From: Cloacibacterium caeni
GTDB taxonomy: Bacteria > Bacteroidota > Bacteroidia > Flavobacteriales > Weeksellaceae
Direction: 5' to 3'
NCBI RefSeq assembly: GCF_907163105.1
Contig: NZ_OU015321.1
Span: 310,001-374,000 of the forward strand
Length of the DNA: 64,000 nt
Each line of letters starts with the position of its first letter. Position 1 is the first letter of the stretch. Below the pieces are notes generated by a model that saw only the letters and a program-made list of their open reading frames with translations, was not told the origin of the DNA and made no database searches. The translations under genes and the position numbers were made by a program. Shown piece after piece: positions 52,626 through 61,752 of the stretch.

Positions 52626-54707
52626 ATGAAAAAACTACTTATACTTGCCATTGGTTTAGCCCCATTTTTGGGATATTCCCAAGAAAGAAATCCTTCCGAT
52701 TCTATTTTAAAAACGAAAGAAATTCAGGAAGTTTTATTGAAATCTCAAAAGAAAAAACAATTTTCTGATCACGCTAATTACACTTTCGATAAAGAAGCAT
52801 TGGAAAAAGCGAGACATTCCAAAGATTTGTTGACAACACTTCCCGAATTGCAATTAGACCCGATTTCAAATACTGTAACAAGCATTAAAGGCGGAAAAAT
52901 CTTGTTTTTGATAAACGGAATCGAAGCAAGCGACAACCAAATAAAAAGCATTGCACCAACCAATGTGGTGAGGGTTGAATATTTTGACATTCCACCAACA
53001 AGGTTTGTGACAAGAGCAGATACTGTGGTCAATATTGTGACGAGAAATCCTGAAAAAGGCTACAGTTACGGCGCAGATATTACTTCGGCTTTTATAACGG
53101 GTTTTGTAAATGGCTCTGCTTATGGAAATTATACCAAAGGCAAAAATGATTTCGGATTGGAATACAATATCAATCTCCGAGATTACGACAACCGGATTGT
53201 TGATAAAATCTACGAATACGACCTAAATAATCTTCGTTATCGCTCTGCTGAACAACAGAAAGACCATTTTGGATACACCGACCAAAACATTACCGCAAGA
53301 TACACCAATGCAGAAACAGGAAAATATGCTTTTCAAGCCAAACTGAACTTAAATATTAGTGATTCTTTCAGCAATGGAAACGGACAAAGTGTTTTCTCGC
53401 AGGGAAATCTACAAAATGAGCACGGAACTGTTCACAATCGTGCCTCCAATTACTTGAATCCGACTTTGGATTTATACTATTCTAAAAATATCGGTAAAAA
53501 AGATGAATTGAGTTTGAATTTAGTTGGTTCGCATTACGACACCAATTCCACACAATTTGACAGAGAATGGATTTTAAATTCCAATCAAGATGTTTTCAAC
53601 AACGATATGATTTTGAAAGCGAAACAAAATGGAATTGTAGCAGAAGTAGCACATTCCCACAGTTTTGAAAAAGGAAAATTAAATTCGGGATATCGAATTT
53701 CCAATAATTCCATTTCGAACGATTTGCAGAATTTGGCGGGAAATTCAAATTACACCGTAAATTATCTTCAACAATATCTTTACACCGAATATTCAGGGAA
53801 GAAAGATAAATTCACTTACAGACTTGGTTTAGGATTGACCAATATTCACAATAAAAGTGCGGAAACTACTTTTGATGAATGGGCTTTCACTCCGAAAATT
53901 GTTTTAGGATATCAATTGAAAAATAATCAGAGTATTCGATTTTCGAGCAGTTATATTCCACAAAGTCCTAGCAGTGATGCTTTGAGCAGTAATGTTGTGC
54001 AAGTAGTTCCGAATATTGTAAGAACAGGAAATCCATATTTGAAATCGCAGCATTCCTTTGGAAATAATTTGGTTTATTCCTTCAATTCAAAGTATTTTGA
54101 CCTGAATGCAAATGCTTTTTATTGGTTTAGAAATCGTGCAAGCAATCAATATTATGTTTTAAATCAAAATGTCGACGGTTATTTACTGACTTATGAAAAT
54201 GCAAAAAATTCACAGCAATACGGAATTCAATTAACAGGTTCGGTAAAACCTTTCGGTAATAATCTCTTGGTTGTAAAAATGGTTGTTGCTCCTGCTACTG
54301 AACAATTGACGACAAGCAGAGGATACACATTCAAAAATAATTATATCGGAAATTATTTTAATATTTCAACAGAGTATAAATCGTTTTCCGCACAATATCA
54401 GTTCAACATTCCTTATTACACAATTAATGGTGCATTTCTTTCAACAAACGAAAATGCGAGCCATTTCTTTGCAAGTTATAAATTGAGGGAATGGTCTTTT
54501 ACAGCAGGAATGTATTGGATTGGAATGCCATCAGAATACAAAACCAAAAGTCAGTCTGAAAGTTTGGTTAATTACACGCAACACACTCAAATTTTTAACA
54601 ACAAAAATATGTTTGTTCTCGGTTTGAGTTACGATCTTTCAAGCGGTAAAAAACTGCAGATTCAAAAGAAATTGGAAAATTCTACTGCGCCTGCGGCAAC
54701 TTTTTAA
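52626..54707 (+). CDS. Outer-membrane beta-barrel protein (TonB-receptor-like, plug-containing)
   Basis: A 693-residue protein with a signal peptide (MKKLLILAIGLAPFLGYSQ). About residues 30-140 form a short plug-like domain (SKDLLTTLPELQLDP...ILFLINGIEASDNQIKSI...VNIVTRNPEKGYSYG), and the rest is a large barrel of alternating strands typical of the Bacteroidota outer-membrane barrel family. It lacks the N-terminal carboxypeptidase-like domain of SusC proteins, and no TonB box is clear. It sits inside the efflux operon, which is unusual because TolC is also present; it may bind or take up the efflux substrate or signal. Confidence 0.75.
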   Translation: MKKLLILAIGLAPFLGYSQERNPSDSILKTKEIQEVLLKSQKKKQFSDHANYTFDKEALEKARHSKDLLTTLPELQLDPISNTVTSIKGGKILFLINGIEASDNQIKSIAPTNVVRVEYFDIPPTRFVTRADTVVNIVTRNPEKGYSYGADITSAFITGFVNGSAYGNYTKGKNDFGLEYNINLRDYDNRIVDKIYEYDLNNLRYRSAEQQKDHFGYTDQNITARYTNAETGKYAFQAKLNLNISDSFSNGNGQSVFSQGNLQNEHGTVHNRASNYLNPTLDLYYSKNIGKKDELSLNLVGSHYDTNSTQFDREWILNSNQDVFNNDMILKAKQNGIVAEVAHSHSFEKGKLNSGYRISNNSISNDLQNLAGNSNYTVNYLQQYLYTEYSGKKDKFTYRLGLGLTNIHNKSAETTFDEWAFTPKIVLGYQLKNNQSIRFSSSYIPQSPSSDALSSNVVQVVPNIVRTGNPYLKSQHSFGNNLVYSFNSKYFDLNANAFYWFRNRASNQYYVLNQNVDGYLLTYENAKNSQQYGIQLTGSVKPFGNNLLVVKMVVAPATEQLTTSRGYTFKNNYIGNYFNISTEYKSFSAQYQFNIPYYTINGAFLSTNENASHFFASYKLREWSFTAGMYWIGMPSEYKTKSQSESLVNYTQHTQIFNNKNMFVLGLSYDLSSGKKLQIQKKLENSTAPAATF

Positions 54708-54721
54708 AAATTCAAAAAAAT

Positions 54722-54778
54722 ATGATCACCCTAATTCTTGAAGCCATTCTCTACATCGTCAATATATTTCTAAAATAA
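54722..54778 (+). CDS. Possible 18-residue hydrophobic peptide
   Basis: A short frame (MITLILEAILYIVNIFLK) between the barrel and GIN-domain genes, ending 10 bases before the next ATG. It would form a single membrane helix with one acidic residue. It may be a real small membrane protein or chance; no homologue is known to me. Confidence 0.25.
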   Translation: MITLILEAILYIVNIFLK

Positions 54779-54788
54779 AATTAAAAAA

Positions 54789-55490
54789 ATGAAAACTATT
54801 ATTCTCACCTTATTAGTAAATCTTACTCTGAGTTCGTGCTTTACCATTAAAACCGATGGAAATGGCTCCTACGGAAATTATCAAAATTCTGATTATAATT
54901 CAGCAGAAAATTATTCCTCAAAACCGATGGAAAGTCGCGAGTTTTTTGTCTCCCACTTTTCAGAAATCAGAGCCAATTCAGGAATGAAATTTTTCATTAA
55001 AAAATCTGACAAGCAAAAAGTGGTCGTGAACTCAAATGCACTTGGATTAATTGTAGTTTCTTCTGAAAATGGCATATTGAAAGTGAAATATGACAATAAT
55101 AGCTCACTACAAAACGTAAAAACTGAAGTCACTGTTTATACCAATGATTTTAAAAAATTAGATGCTTCAAGTGCAGGAAGAATTTTTATTTCGGACGATT
55201 TTAAATTGGATAAACTCGCTTTGAATTTGCACAGTGCAGGTCAAATTTCAGGAAATATTTTTGCTGAAAAACTAAACATAGTTTCAACAAGTGCCTCGGG
55301 AATTGATGCGAATGTTCAAGCCAAAAATATTGATGTAGAAGCAACTTCCGCCTCAAAAGTAAAGTTAAGCGGAACAACCAATAAAATCAATGTGGAAGCA
55401 ACAAGTACTGCAAAAGTCTATCTTGAAAATTTGAAATATCAAAATCTGAATCAAGAAGTAACCTCTCTTGCAAAAGTGTACACGAAATAA
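54789..55490 (+). CDS. GIN-domain (DUF2807) lipoprotein
   Basis: A 233-residue lipoprotein: signal MKTIILTLLVNLTLSSC with lipobox Cys17, then a head GIN domain (FFVSHFSEIRANSGMKFFIKK...LKKLDASSAGRIFISDD) built of repeated beta-helix rungs rich in Ala, Ser and Gly, such as NIDVEATSASKVKLSGTTNK. GIN-domain proteins are putative auto-transporter-like adhesins or envelope factors with unproven function in Bacteroidota. It lies between the barrel and the ABC ATPase genes, 24 bases before the latter, so it is part of the efflux transcript. Confidence 0.8.
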   Translation: MKTIILTLLVNLTLSSCFTIKTDGNGSYGNYQNSDYNSAENYSSKPMESREFFVSHFSEIRANSGMKFFIKKSDKQKVVVNSNALGLIVVSSENGILKVKYDNNSSLQNVKTEVTVYTNDFKKLDASSAGRIFISDDFKLDKLALNLHSAGQISGNIFAEKLNIVSTSASGIDANVQAKNIDVEATSASKVKLSGTTNKINVEATSTAKVYLENLKYQNLNQEVTSLAKVYTK

Positions 55491-55514
55491 AATCAATCTC
55501 AAATTTCAAATAAA

Positions 55515-56237
55515 ATGATTACCACAGAAAACCTCTCAAAAATATACCGCACCGACGAAGTGCAAACTACCGCATTAAACAAAGTAAGTCTAAAAATAAA
55601 TGAAGGCGAATTTGTCGCAATAATGGGACCTTCAGGTTGCGGAAAATCTACTTTGCTTAATATTTTAGGACTTTTAGACCACGCTTCAAGCGGTTCTTAC
55701 AAGTTTCTAAATAACGAAGTTGTTGGAACAACCGAGAAAACAAAATCGGTTTTAAGAAAGAAAAACATTGGTTTTATCTTTCAAAATTTTAATTTGATTG
55801 ATGAACTTTCTGTTTTTGAAAACATTGAGTTGCCATTGCTTTACAACGGCGTTCCTTCTTCCGAAAGAAAAAAGCGTGTCAATGAAATTATGCAGAAAAT
55901 CCAAATAGACCATCGCGGAAAACATTGTCCACAACAACTTTCAGGCGGTCAACAACAGAGAGTTGCGGTTGCAAGAGCATTGGTAACGAAACCAAAACTC
56001 ATTCTTGCCGACGAACCAACGGGAAACTTGGACAGCAACAACGGAAACGAAGTGATGAATCTACTCGCAGAATTGCACAGAGAAGGTTCTACAATTGTTA
56101 TGGTGACGCACTCTTCTTACGATGCAGGTTTTTCCTCAAGAATTATCAATATGAAGGACGGCGAAATTTTCAACGAGCAAATTTCGGATAGAACAAAGGA
56201 TTATTTTGAAAAATCTCAGGAAGATTTGGCACTTTAA
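55515..56237 (+). CDS. ABC transporter ATP-binding protein (MacB/LolD type)
   Basis: A 240-residue ATPase: Walker A GPSGCGKST at 38-46, signature LSGGQQQRVAVARAL, Walker B LILADEPTGNLDS and switch His in VMVTHSS. It matches the MacB/LolD/FtsE group (type VII ABC), which couples ATP use to mechanical movement of a periplasmic domain. The two permeases downstream are the partners. In Bacteroidota such sets export peptides, lipids or drugs. Confidence 0.92.
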   Translation: MITTENLSKIYRTDEVQTTALNKVSLKINEGEFVAIMGPSGCGKSTLLNILGLLDHASSGSYKFLNNEVVGTTEKTKSVLRKKNIGFIFQNFNLIDELSVFENIELPLLYNGVPSSERKKRVNEIMQKIQIDHRGKHCPQQLSGGQQQRVAVARALVTKPKLILADEPTGNLDSNNGNEVMNLLAELHREGSTIVMVTHSSYDAGFSSRIINMKDGEIFNEQISDRTKDYFEKSQEDLAL

Positions 56238-56327
56238 AATCAAACATTCATTCTATATACTAAAGTAAACCTAACAAGTTTCTGAAACTTGTTAGGTTTC
56301 AAAAAAAACTAAAAAGCAAAAATTGTT

Positions 56328-58763
56328 ATGCTTAAAAATTGGCTCAAAATAGCATTCATCAACTATAAAAAGAATTGGCTTTCCACATTCATCAATCTTT
56401 TTGGATTGACTTTGGGCTTGACCGGATTTATGCTGATTCTGCTTCATTGGAATGATGAAGCGAGTTACGAACAGTGGAATCCTCAGAGAAAAGATATTTA
56501 TTTTCTTCAACAATATTATAAAACGGAAGATTGGACGAACAATAATATGTCTTACCAAATGACAAAAACCGCAACCGACGAACTTCCCGAAATTGAAGAT
56601 TTTGTAATGTTTGCTTATGACAATAGAGAAGGTTTGATGAAAACTAATAGCGGTAAAAGTCAGTATGTAAAAGAAGGTGAATCAACTTCGGAAAGTTTCT
56701 TTAATTTTTTCCCTTTTAAACTAAAGTTTGGCTCTTACAAAGGTGCTTTGAGTGATTACAACAAAATTACATTGTCGGATAAATTGAGCCAACAACTTTT
56801 TGGGGACGAAAATCCTGTAGGAAAAGAATTGACATTGAGCGATGCAAAATACATCGTAACTGCAGTTTATACTTTGCCAAAAGGTAATTCTGTAGTGAAG
56901 CCAAATTATGTCGTGCTTTCGCAAACGATGAAAGATGACCGCGAAAACATTAAGAAAGGTTATCAAAATTGGGGAAATAATTCATATCAAGCATTGGTCA
57001 AAATAAAGCCGAATTCAAATATTACAAATGTTGAAAAAGATATTTTTGAAAAAGTTCTTATTAAGAAAAGATACCCGAAAGAACAGTTGCAAAAAGAAAA
57101 TGTAACGCTTGAAGAAATGCTTACTAAATACGGTCCGAACGAATTTTATCTCACTCGTTTAGATAAGACAAGATTAGAGGCAAAATCAGGTTTCAAGGGT
57201 AAAGCAGATTATAAAACCATCAAAATATTATTTGGATTATCAGTCTTGATTTTGATTCTTTCAGCCATTAATTTCATCAATCTAAAAACCGCTCAAGGTT
57301 CGCAACGCGCAAAAGAAGTCGGTGTGAAAAAAGCGATTGGAAGCACGAAAACCCAATTGATTTTTCAGTTTTTGGTTGAAGCAATGCTGATTTGCGTCTT
57401 CGCTTACTTCCTTTCATTGGTTTTAGTGGAGTTGCTTTTACCTTCCTACAACAAGTTTTTGGATAAAGAAATGGCGATGAATGATTGGACAATTTATTCT
57501 TATTCTGCGATAATGACTTTTCTTGTAGTCTTGTTTTCGGGGTTAATTCCTGCTATTTACCTTTCTAATTTTAAACCAATTAATACTTTGAAGGGAAATT
57601 TCTCAAGAAGCAGTCACGGTGTTTGGTTGCGAAACGGAATCCTCACCTTACAATTGATTATTTCTTCATTCTTCATCATTGGCGGAATCATCATTCATCA
57701 ACAGGTGAAATATATGATGAATAAAGATTTAGGATTCAATGGAAATCAGGTTATTACCATTTATTACAGTACAAAAGATTTGAGTTATAAAAAATATGAA
57801 CGTCTAAAAACCGAACTCAAAAAAATAAACGGAGTAGAAGATGTGACTTTTGGAGAAGCAACACCAACAACAGGGGGAAGTTCATCTAATATGGATTGGC
57901 GCAATAAAAGCGTAACCGCACAACACGGTGCAATGGATTATAACTTCCTAGATTTCTTTGATATGAAATTGGTAAAAGGAAGAAATATTTCGCCAAAATA
58001 TTCATCCGACACCATAAATACAGTATTGGTAAACGAAACTTTTGTTAAACAAATGGGTTGGACTGCAGATGATGCGTTGAAAAATGAACTGAAACCGGGA
58101 TTTGACGATAAACAATATAAAATCATTGGCATAGTGAAAGATTACAATTTATGGAATGTAAAGGGTGAAACGCCTGCAGTAGTTTTCTTCCACTATTTTG
58201 TAACCGAATGGAAAAGGAATAATATGTATTTTATGGAAGTAAAACTCAATAAAAATGATATTGATGGAACCGTTTCAAGAATCAAAAATTTTTGGGAAAC
58301 AAAAGCAGAACCAGGATATCCTTTCAATTACTCATTTGTAAATAAAGAATTCGCCAAAACCTTTGAGAAATATCAAAAACAACAAACACTTTTCACGATA
58401 CTAAACATCATCGTTCTCACCGTCGCATTACTCGGTTTATTCGCACTTTCATCATTATTAATCGAACAAAAACTTAAAGACGTCGCCATCAAAAAAACAT
58501 TGGGTGCTTCCGAAAAATCAATCGTTTTAGATTTAACGAAAAAATTCTTGGTAATTTCTGCAATCGCCGTGTTAATCAGTATTCCTATCAGTTATTATTT
58601 TATGAATGAGTGGCTGAAAGATTTCGCTTACAGAATTGAAATGCCTTGGTTTCCGTATGTTTTGAGTTTTGTGATTTTACTGCTTTTGACTTTTGCAGTT
58701 GTGAGCATCAAAGCGTATCGTGCAACGCAAGTGAACTTGGTTAAATATCTTAAATACGAATAG
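56328..58763 (+). CDS. MacB/FtsX-family ABC permease, copy 1
   Basis: An 811-residue permease of the double-FtsX type: an N-terminal membrane helix (WLSTFINLFGLTLGLTGFMLIL), a MacB-type periplasmic core domain, FtsX membrane domain 1 (KTIKILFGLSVLILILSAINFIN with AKEVGVKKAIGSTKTQLIFQFL), a second periplasmic domain, and FtsX domain 2 at the end (LKDVAIKKTLGASEKSIVLDL...FPYVLSFVILLLLTFAVVS). It lacks its own ATPase and must use the one encoded just upstream. The second copy follows, and the C-terminal ~115 residues of the two are nearly identical. Confidence 0.88.
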   Translation: MLKNWLKIAFINYKKNWLSTFINLFGLTLGLTGFMLILLHWNDEASYEQWNPQRKDIYFLQQYYKTEDWTNNNMSYQMTKTATDELPEIEDFVMFAYDNREGLMKTNSGKSQYVKEGESTSESFFNFFPFKLKFGSYKGALSDYNKITLSDKLSQQLFGDENPVGKELTLSDAKYIVTAVYTLPKGNSVVKPNYVVLSQTMKDDRENIKKGYQNWGNNSYQALVKIKPNSNITNVEKDIFEKVLIKKRYPKEQLQKENVTLEEMLTKYGPNEFYLTRLDKTRLEAKSGFKGKADYKTIKILFGLSVLILILSAINFINLKTAQGSQRAKEVGVKKAIGSTKTQLIFQFLVEAMLICVFAYFLSLVLVELLLPSYNKFLDKEMAMNDWTIYSYSAIMTFLVVLFSGLIPAIYLSNFKPINTLKGNFSRSSHGVWLRNGILTLQLIISSFFIIGGIIIHQQVKYMMNKDLGFNGNQVITIYYSTKDLSYKKYERLKTELKKINGVEDVTFGEATPTTGGSSSNMDWRNKSVTAQHGAMDYNFLDFFDMKLVKGRNISPKYSSDTINTVLVNETFVKQMGWTADDALKNELKPGFDDKQYKIIGIVKDYNLWNVKGETPAVVFFHYFVTEWKRNNMYFMEVKLNKNDIDGTVSRIKNFWETKAEPGYPFNYSFVNKEFAKTFEKYQKQQTLFTILNIIVLTVALLGLFALSSLLIEQKLKDVAIKKTLGASEKSIVLDLTKKFLVISAIAVLISIPISYYFMNEWLKDFAYRIEMPWFPYVLSFVILLLLTFAVVSIKAYRATQVNLVKYLKYE

Positions 58764-58770
58764 TTTCTCA

Positions 58771-58901
58771 ACACATTAGTCACATTAGAAGAAATACAAT
58801 GCGCAAAAAAGTTCACATAAGGTAAAAAATCGAAGATTTCAAACTAATGTGTTCTAAATCAGAAGTATGAGAATTAAAAAAAACTTATGTCACTAATGTG
58901 T
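58771..58901. repeat. 131-bp intergenic palindromic repeat, copy 1
   Basis: It begins ACACATTAGTCACATTAG and ends TTATGTCACTAATGTGT, so the ends are inverted repeats. It is alike throughout to 61610-61738. It lies between the two permease genes and looks like a small non-autonomous element or an extragenic palindromic unit. Confidence 0.65.
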
Positions 58902-58951
58902 CAAAAAATGGCACTACAAATTGAAAATTGAAACCTGAAACAAATAAAACT

Positions 58952-61381
58952 ATGTTAAGTAATTGGCTCAAAATAGCATTCGCAAACTACCGAAAAAATT
59001 GGCTTTCCACGCTCATTAACATTCTCGGTTTAAGTTTTGGATTGGCAATTTTTCTATTGGTTTTCATCAATTGGTTGGATGAAAAATCTTACGAGAAATG
59101 GGTTCCGAACAAAGAAAATATCTTTATGTTGGAATACAAAAATTCTGCATTTGGATATATGACAAGTTCAAGTTACCCAATGTTGGAGGTTTCTAAGGAA
59201 AGATTTAAGGAAATTGAGGATTTCGCTATCGGTAACATTTGGTATGGAAATAAGCAACGCCTTAATTATGGAAATATTTCCTGTTATGTAGATGCGGGAA
59301 GTGCTACAAGTTCATATTTTGAGTTTTTTCCATACGAAAAAATTGCAGGAAATTATAAGGATGCATTGCAAAATGACAATCAAATTGCCCTCTCCGAAGA
59401 AACTGCAAAACTACTTTTTGGTAAAAATTATAAAAATTGTATTGGAAAGACCGTTGTTCAGGACAATAATGGTAAGTCCTATCTCATTTCTGCGGTATAT
59501 AAGTTGCCAAATTCAAACACGGTTTTTAAACCGGGTTATCTTACGCGTCCTGAAGGCATTAAAGACAATAAAGACCAATGGTTGAACTTTAGTTACATCG
59601 GATTTTTTAAACTGAAACCCAATACAGATGTTGTTGCTTTACAAGACAAATTATCAAACCAATTGCAGAAAGAGGAAAAAATAATGTCTGAGAAATGGGG
59701 AGAAAAGTATGATGAAAAGAATAAAACCGAAGTTTTCTTGACATCTTTAAGCACGATGAAATTGGATGCACAAGGCGGAGGAATTGATAAAGGCGACAAG
59801 AAAAATATTTTGATTTTAATGGGACTTTCGGTGTTGATTTTGGTTTTATCTGCAATCAATTTAATAAACTTAAAAACCGCTCAAAGTTCACAACGTGCGA
59901 AAGAAGTTGGCGTCAGAAAAGCGATTGGAAGCACCAAAAATCAATTGATTCTACAATTTTTGTTGGAAACATTTATCCTTTGTGTATTTTCCTGTTTTCT
60001 TGCTTTCGCTTTGGTCGAACTTTTACTGCCGTTTTACAGCAAATTTTTAGGTAAGGAAATCCAAATTGAAAATCTTAATTTATATGGTTATGCGTTACTA
60101 ATAGTGATATTCCTTTCGTTGCTTTCAGGAATTATTCCGGCAATTTATCTTTCCAATTTTAAACCTATTAATACTTTGAAGGGAAACTTTTCAAGAAGCA
60201 GTCACGGTGTTTTTCTAAGAAATTCAATTCTAACTTTACAATTAATTATATCTTCTTTTTTCATTATTTCTTCATTGATTATCAATTCACAAGTGAATCA
60301 TATGATGAATAAAGATTTGGGATTCAAAGGCGACCAAACCATTCAAATAGATTTCAAAAAAACCGATTGGCGACAAAAAGATTTCAACAAGAATAAATAC
60401 GAGAGACTGAGAAACGAAGTTAAAAATATTCGTGGCGTTACCGATGTCACAGGTTCTGTTCTTACGATTGGAAACGGTTATACCAATATGTCTTCTGTAA
60501 AAAATGCGGAGGATACAACAAAAGTGATTAATAGTGCAGGTTTAGGAGCGATAGAATTAAATTATTTTAAATTTTACAAAATAAAGTTTGCTTCAGGTCG
60601 TGATTTTGATTTGCGAAAGACTTCTGATACGATTTCCGGTGCAGTAATTAATGAAACTTTTGCAAAACAAATGGGTTGGAATAATGAAAATGCTCTGGAA
60701 AAGGAATTTATTCCGGGTTGGGACGGAAAAAAGAAATATAAGGTTATTGGTGTGGTAAAGGATTTCTATTTTCAAGGAGTTCACGCGCCTGTTGTTCCGG
60801 TTGCATTCTTTAATTACGAGCGAAATTGGGCTAAAAACAATATGCATAATCTTCAAATAAAAGTTTCAAAAGATGATATTGAAGGAACTTTGAAAAGAAT
60901 TGAAAAGTTTTGGAAAGAAAAAGCAGAACCGGGATATCCTTTTGATTATCATTTTGTAGATAAACATTTTGCCAAAACTTTTGAGCAGTTTAAAAAACAG
61001 AGAATACTGTTCACAATTCTGAATTCTGTGGTTTTAATTGTAGCATTACTCGGTTTATTCGCACTTTCATCATTATTGATTGAGCAAAAGTTGAAAGATG
61101 TCGCCATCAAAAAAATATTGGGAGCATCAGAAAAATCAATCGTTTTAGATTTAACGAAAAAATTCTTGATCATTTCTGCAATAGCGGTGTTAATAAGCAT
61201 TCCAATAAGTTATTATTTTATGAATGAATGGTTGAAAGATTTCGCATACAGAATAGAAATGCCTTGGTTTCCTTACGTTTTAAGTTTTGTGATTTTGTTG
61301 CTTTTGACTTTCGCTGTGGTGAGCGTCAAAGCGTATCGTGCGACGCAAGTCAACTTGGTGAAATATCTTAAATACGAGTAA
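58952..61381 (+). CDS. MacB/FtsX-family ABC permease, copy 2
   Basis: An 809-residue paralogue of the preceding permease with the same domain order. I chose the ATG at 58952 (MLSNWLKIAFANYRKNWLSTL), which aligns with the start of copy 1; an upstream TTG at 58928 is unlikely. The shared FtsX 1 segment reads AKEVGVRKAIGSTKNQLILQFL. The periplasmic domains have diverged, while the last ~115 residues differ at only about four positions from copy 1. The two probably form a heterodimer with the shared ATPase. Confidence 0.88.
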   Translation: MLSNWLKIAFANYRKNWLSTLINILGLSFGLAIFLLVFINWLDEKSYEKWVPNKENIFMLEYKNSAFGYMTSSSYPMLEVSKERFKEIEDFAIGNIWYGNKQRLNYGNISCYVDAGSATSSYFEFFPYEKIAGNYKDALQNDNQIALSEETAKLLFGKNYKNCIGKTVVQDNNGKSYLISAVYKLPNSNTVFKPGYLTRPEGIKDNKDQWLNFSYIGFFKLKPNTDVVALQDKLSNQLQKEEKIMSEKWGEKYDEKNKTEVFLTSLSTMKLDAQGGGIDKGDKKNILILMGLSVLILVLSAINLINLKTAQSSQRAKEVGVRKAIGSTKNQLILQFLLETFILCVFSCFLAFALVELLLPFYSKFLGKEIQIENLNLYGYALLIVIFLSLLSGIIPAIYLSNFKPINTLKGNFSRSSHGVFLRNSILTLQLIISSFFIISSLIINSQVNHMMNKDLGFKGDQTIQIDFKKTDWRQKDFNKNKYERLRNEVKNIRGVTDVTGSVLTIGNGYTNMSSVKNAEDTTKVINSAGLGAIELNYFKFYKIKFASGRDFDLRKTSDTISGAVINETFAKQMGWNNENALEKEFIPGWDGKKKYKVIGVVKDFYFQGVHAPVVPVAFFNYERNWAKNNMHNLQIKVSKDDIEGTLKRIEKFWKEKAEPGYPFDYHFVDKHFAKTFEQFKKQRILFTILNSVVLIVALLGLFALSSLLIEQKLKDVAIKKILGASEKSIVLDLTKKFLIISAIAVLISIPISYYFMNEWLKDFAYRIEMPWFPYVLSFVILLLLTFAVVSVKAYRATQVNLVKYLKYE

Positions 61382-61752
61382 GATGGAAGATGGAAGACGG
61401 AAGTCCGAAGATTTTTTGCGTGTGCAGAACTCGAAGAGTTCAATTTGACACGAGCGAAGCGAACTGACGAACTCCAAAAAACAATTAAATAAACTGTGAA
61501 TAATAGCCGTGAGAGAATCTCACGGAATAAAAAGATAAAGATTATCAGAACTCGAAGAGTTCAATATGAATAGCCGTTGGTGAAACCTACGGGAAGAATA
61601 AGAAATTAAACACATTAGTCACATTAGAAAGAATATAGGACACAAAAAGTTCACAAAAGATGAAAATCAAAGATTTTCAAACTAATGAGCTCTAAAATAT
61701 GAAGCATAGAAGCCTAGAAACTTATGTGACTAATGTGTCAAAAAAATAGCCT
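61382..61752. other. Repeat-rich intergenic region before the TolC gene
   Basis: Non-coding, 371 bases. GAACTCGAAGAGTTC, a 15-bp palindrome, occurs at 61427-61441 and 61548-61562. Between and after them AATAGCCGT hairpins occur twice (AATAGCCGTGAGAGAATCTCACGG, 61503-61525, in part). The second copy of the 130-bp palindromic repeat lies at 61610-61738. Confidence 0.6.
61610..61738. repeat. 129-bp intergenic palindromic repeat, copy 2
   Basis: It starts ACACATTAGTCACAT and ends with its exact reverse complement, ATGTGACTAATGTGT, a 15-bp perfect terminal inverted repeat. It corresponds to 58771-58901. Confidence 0.7.
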
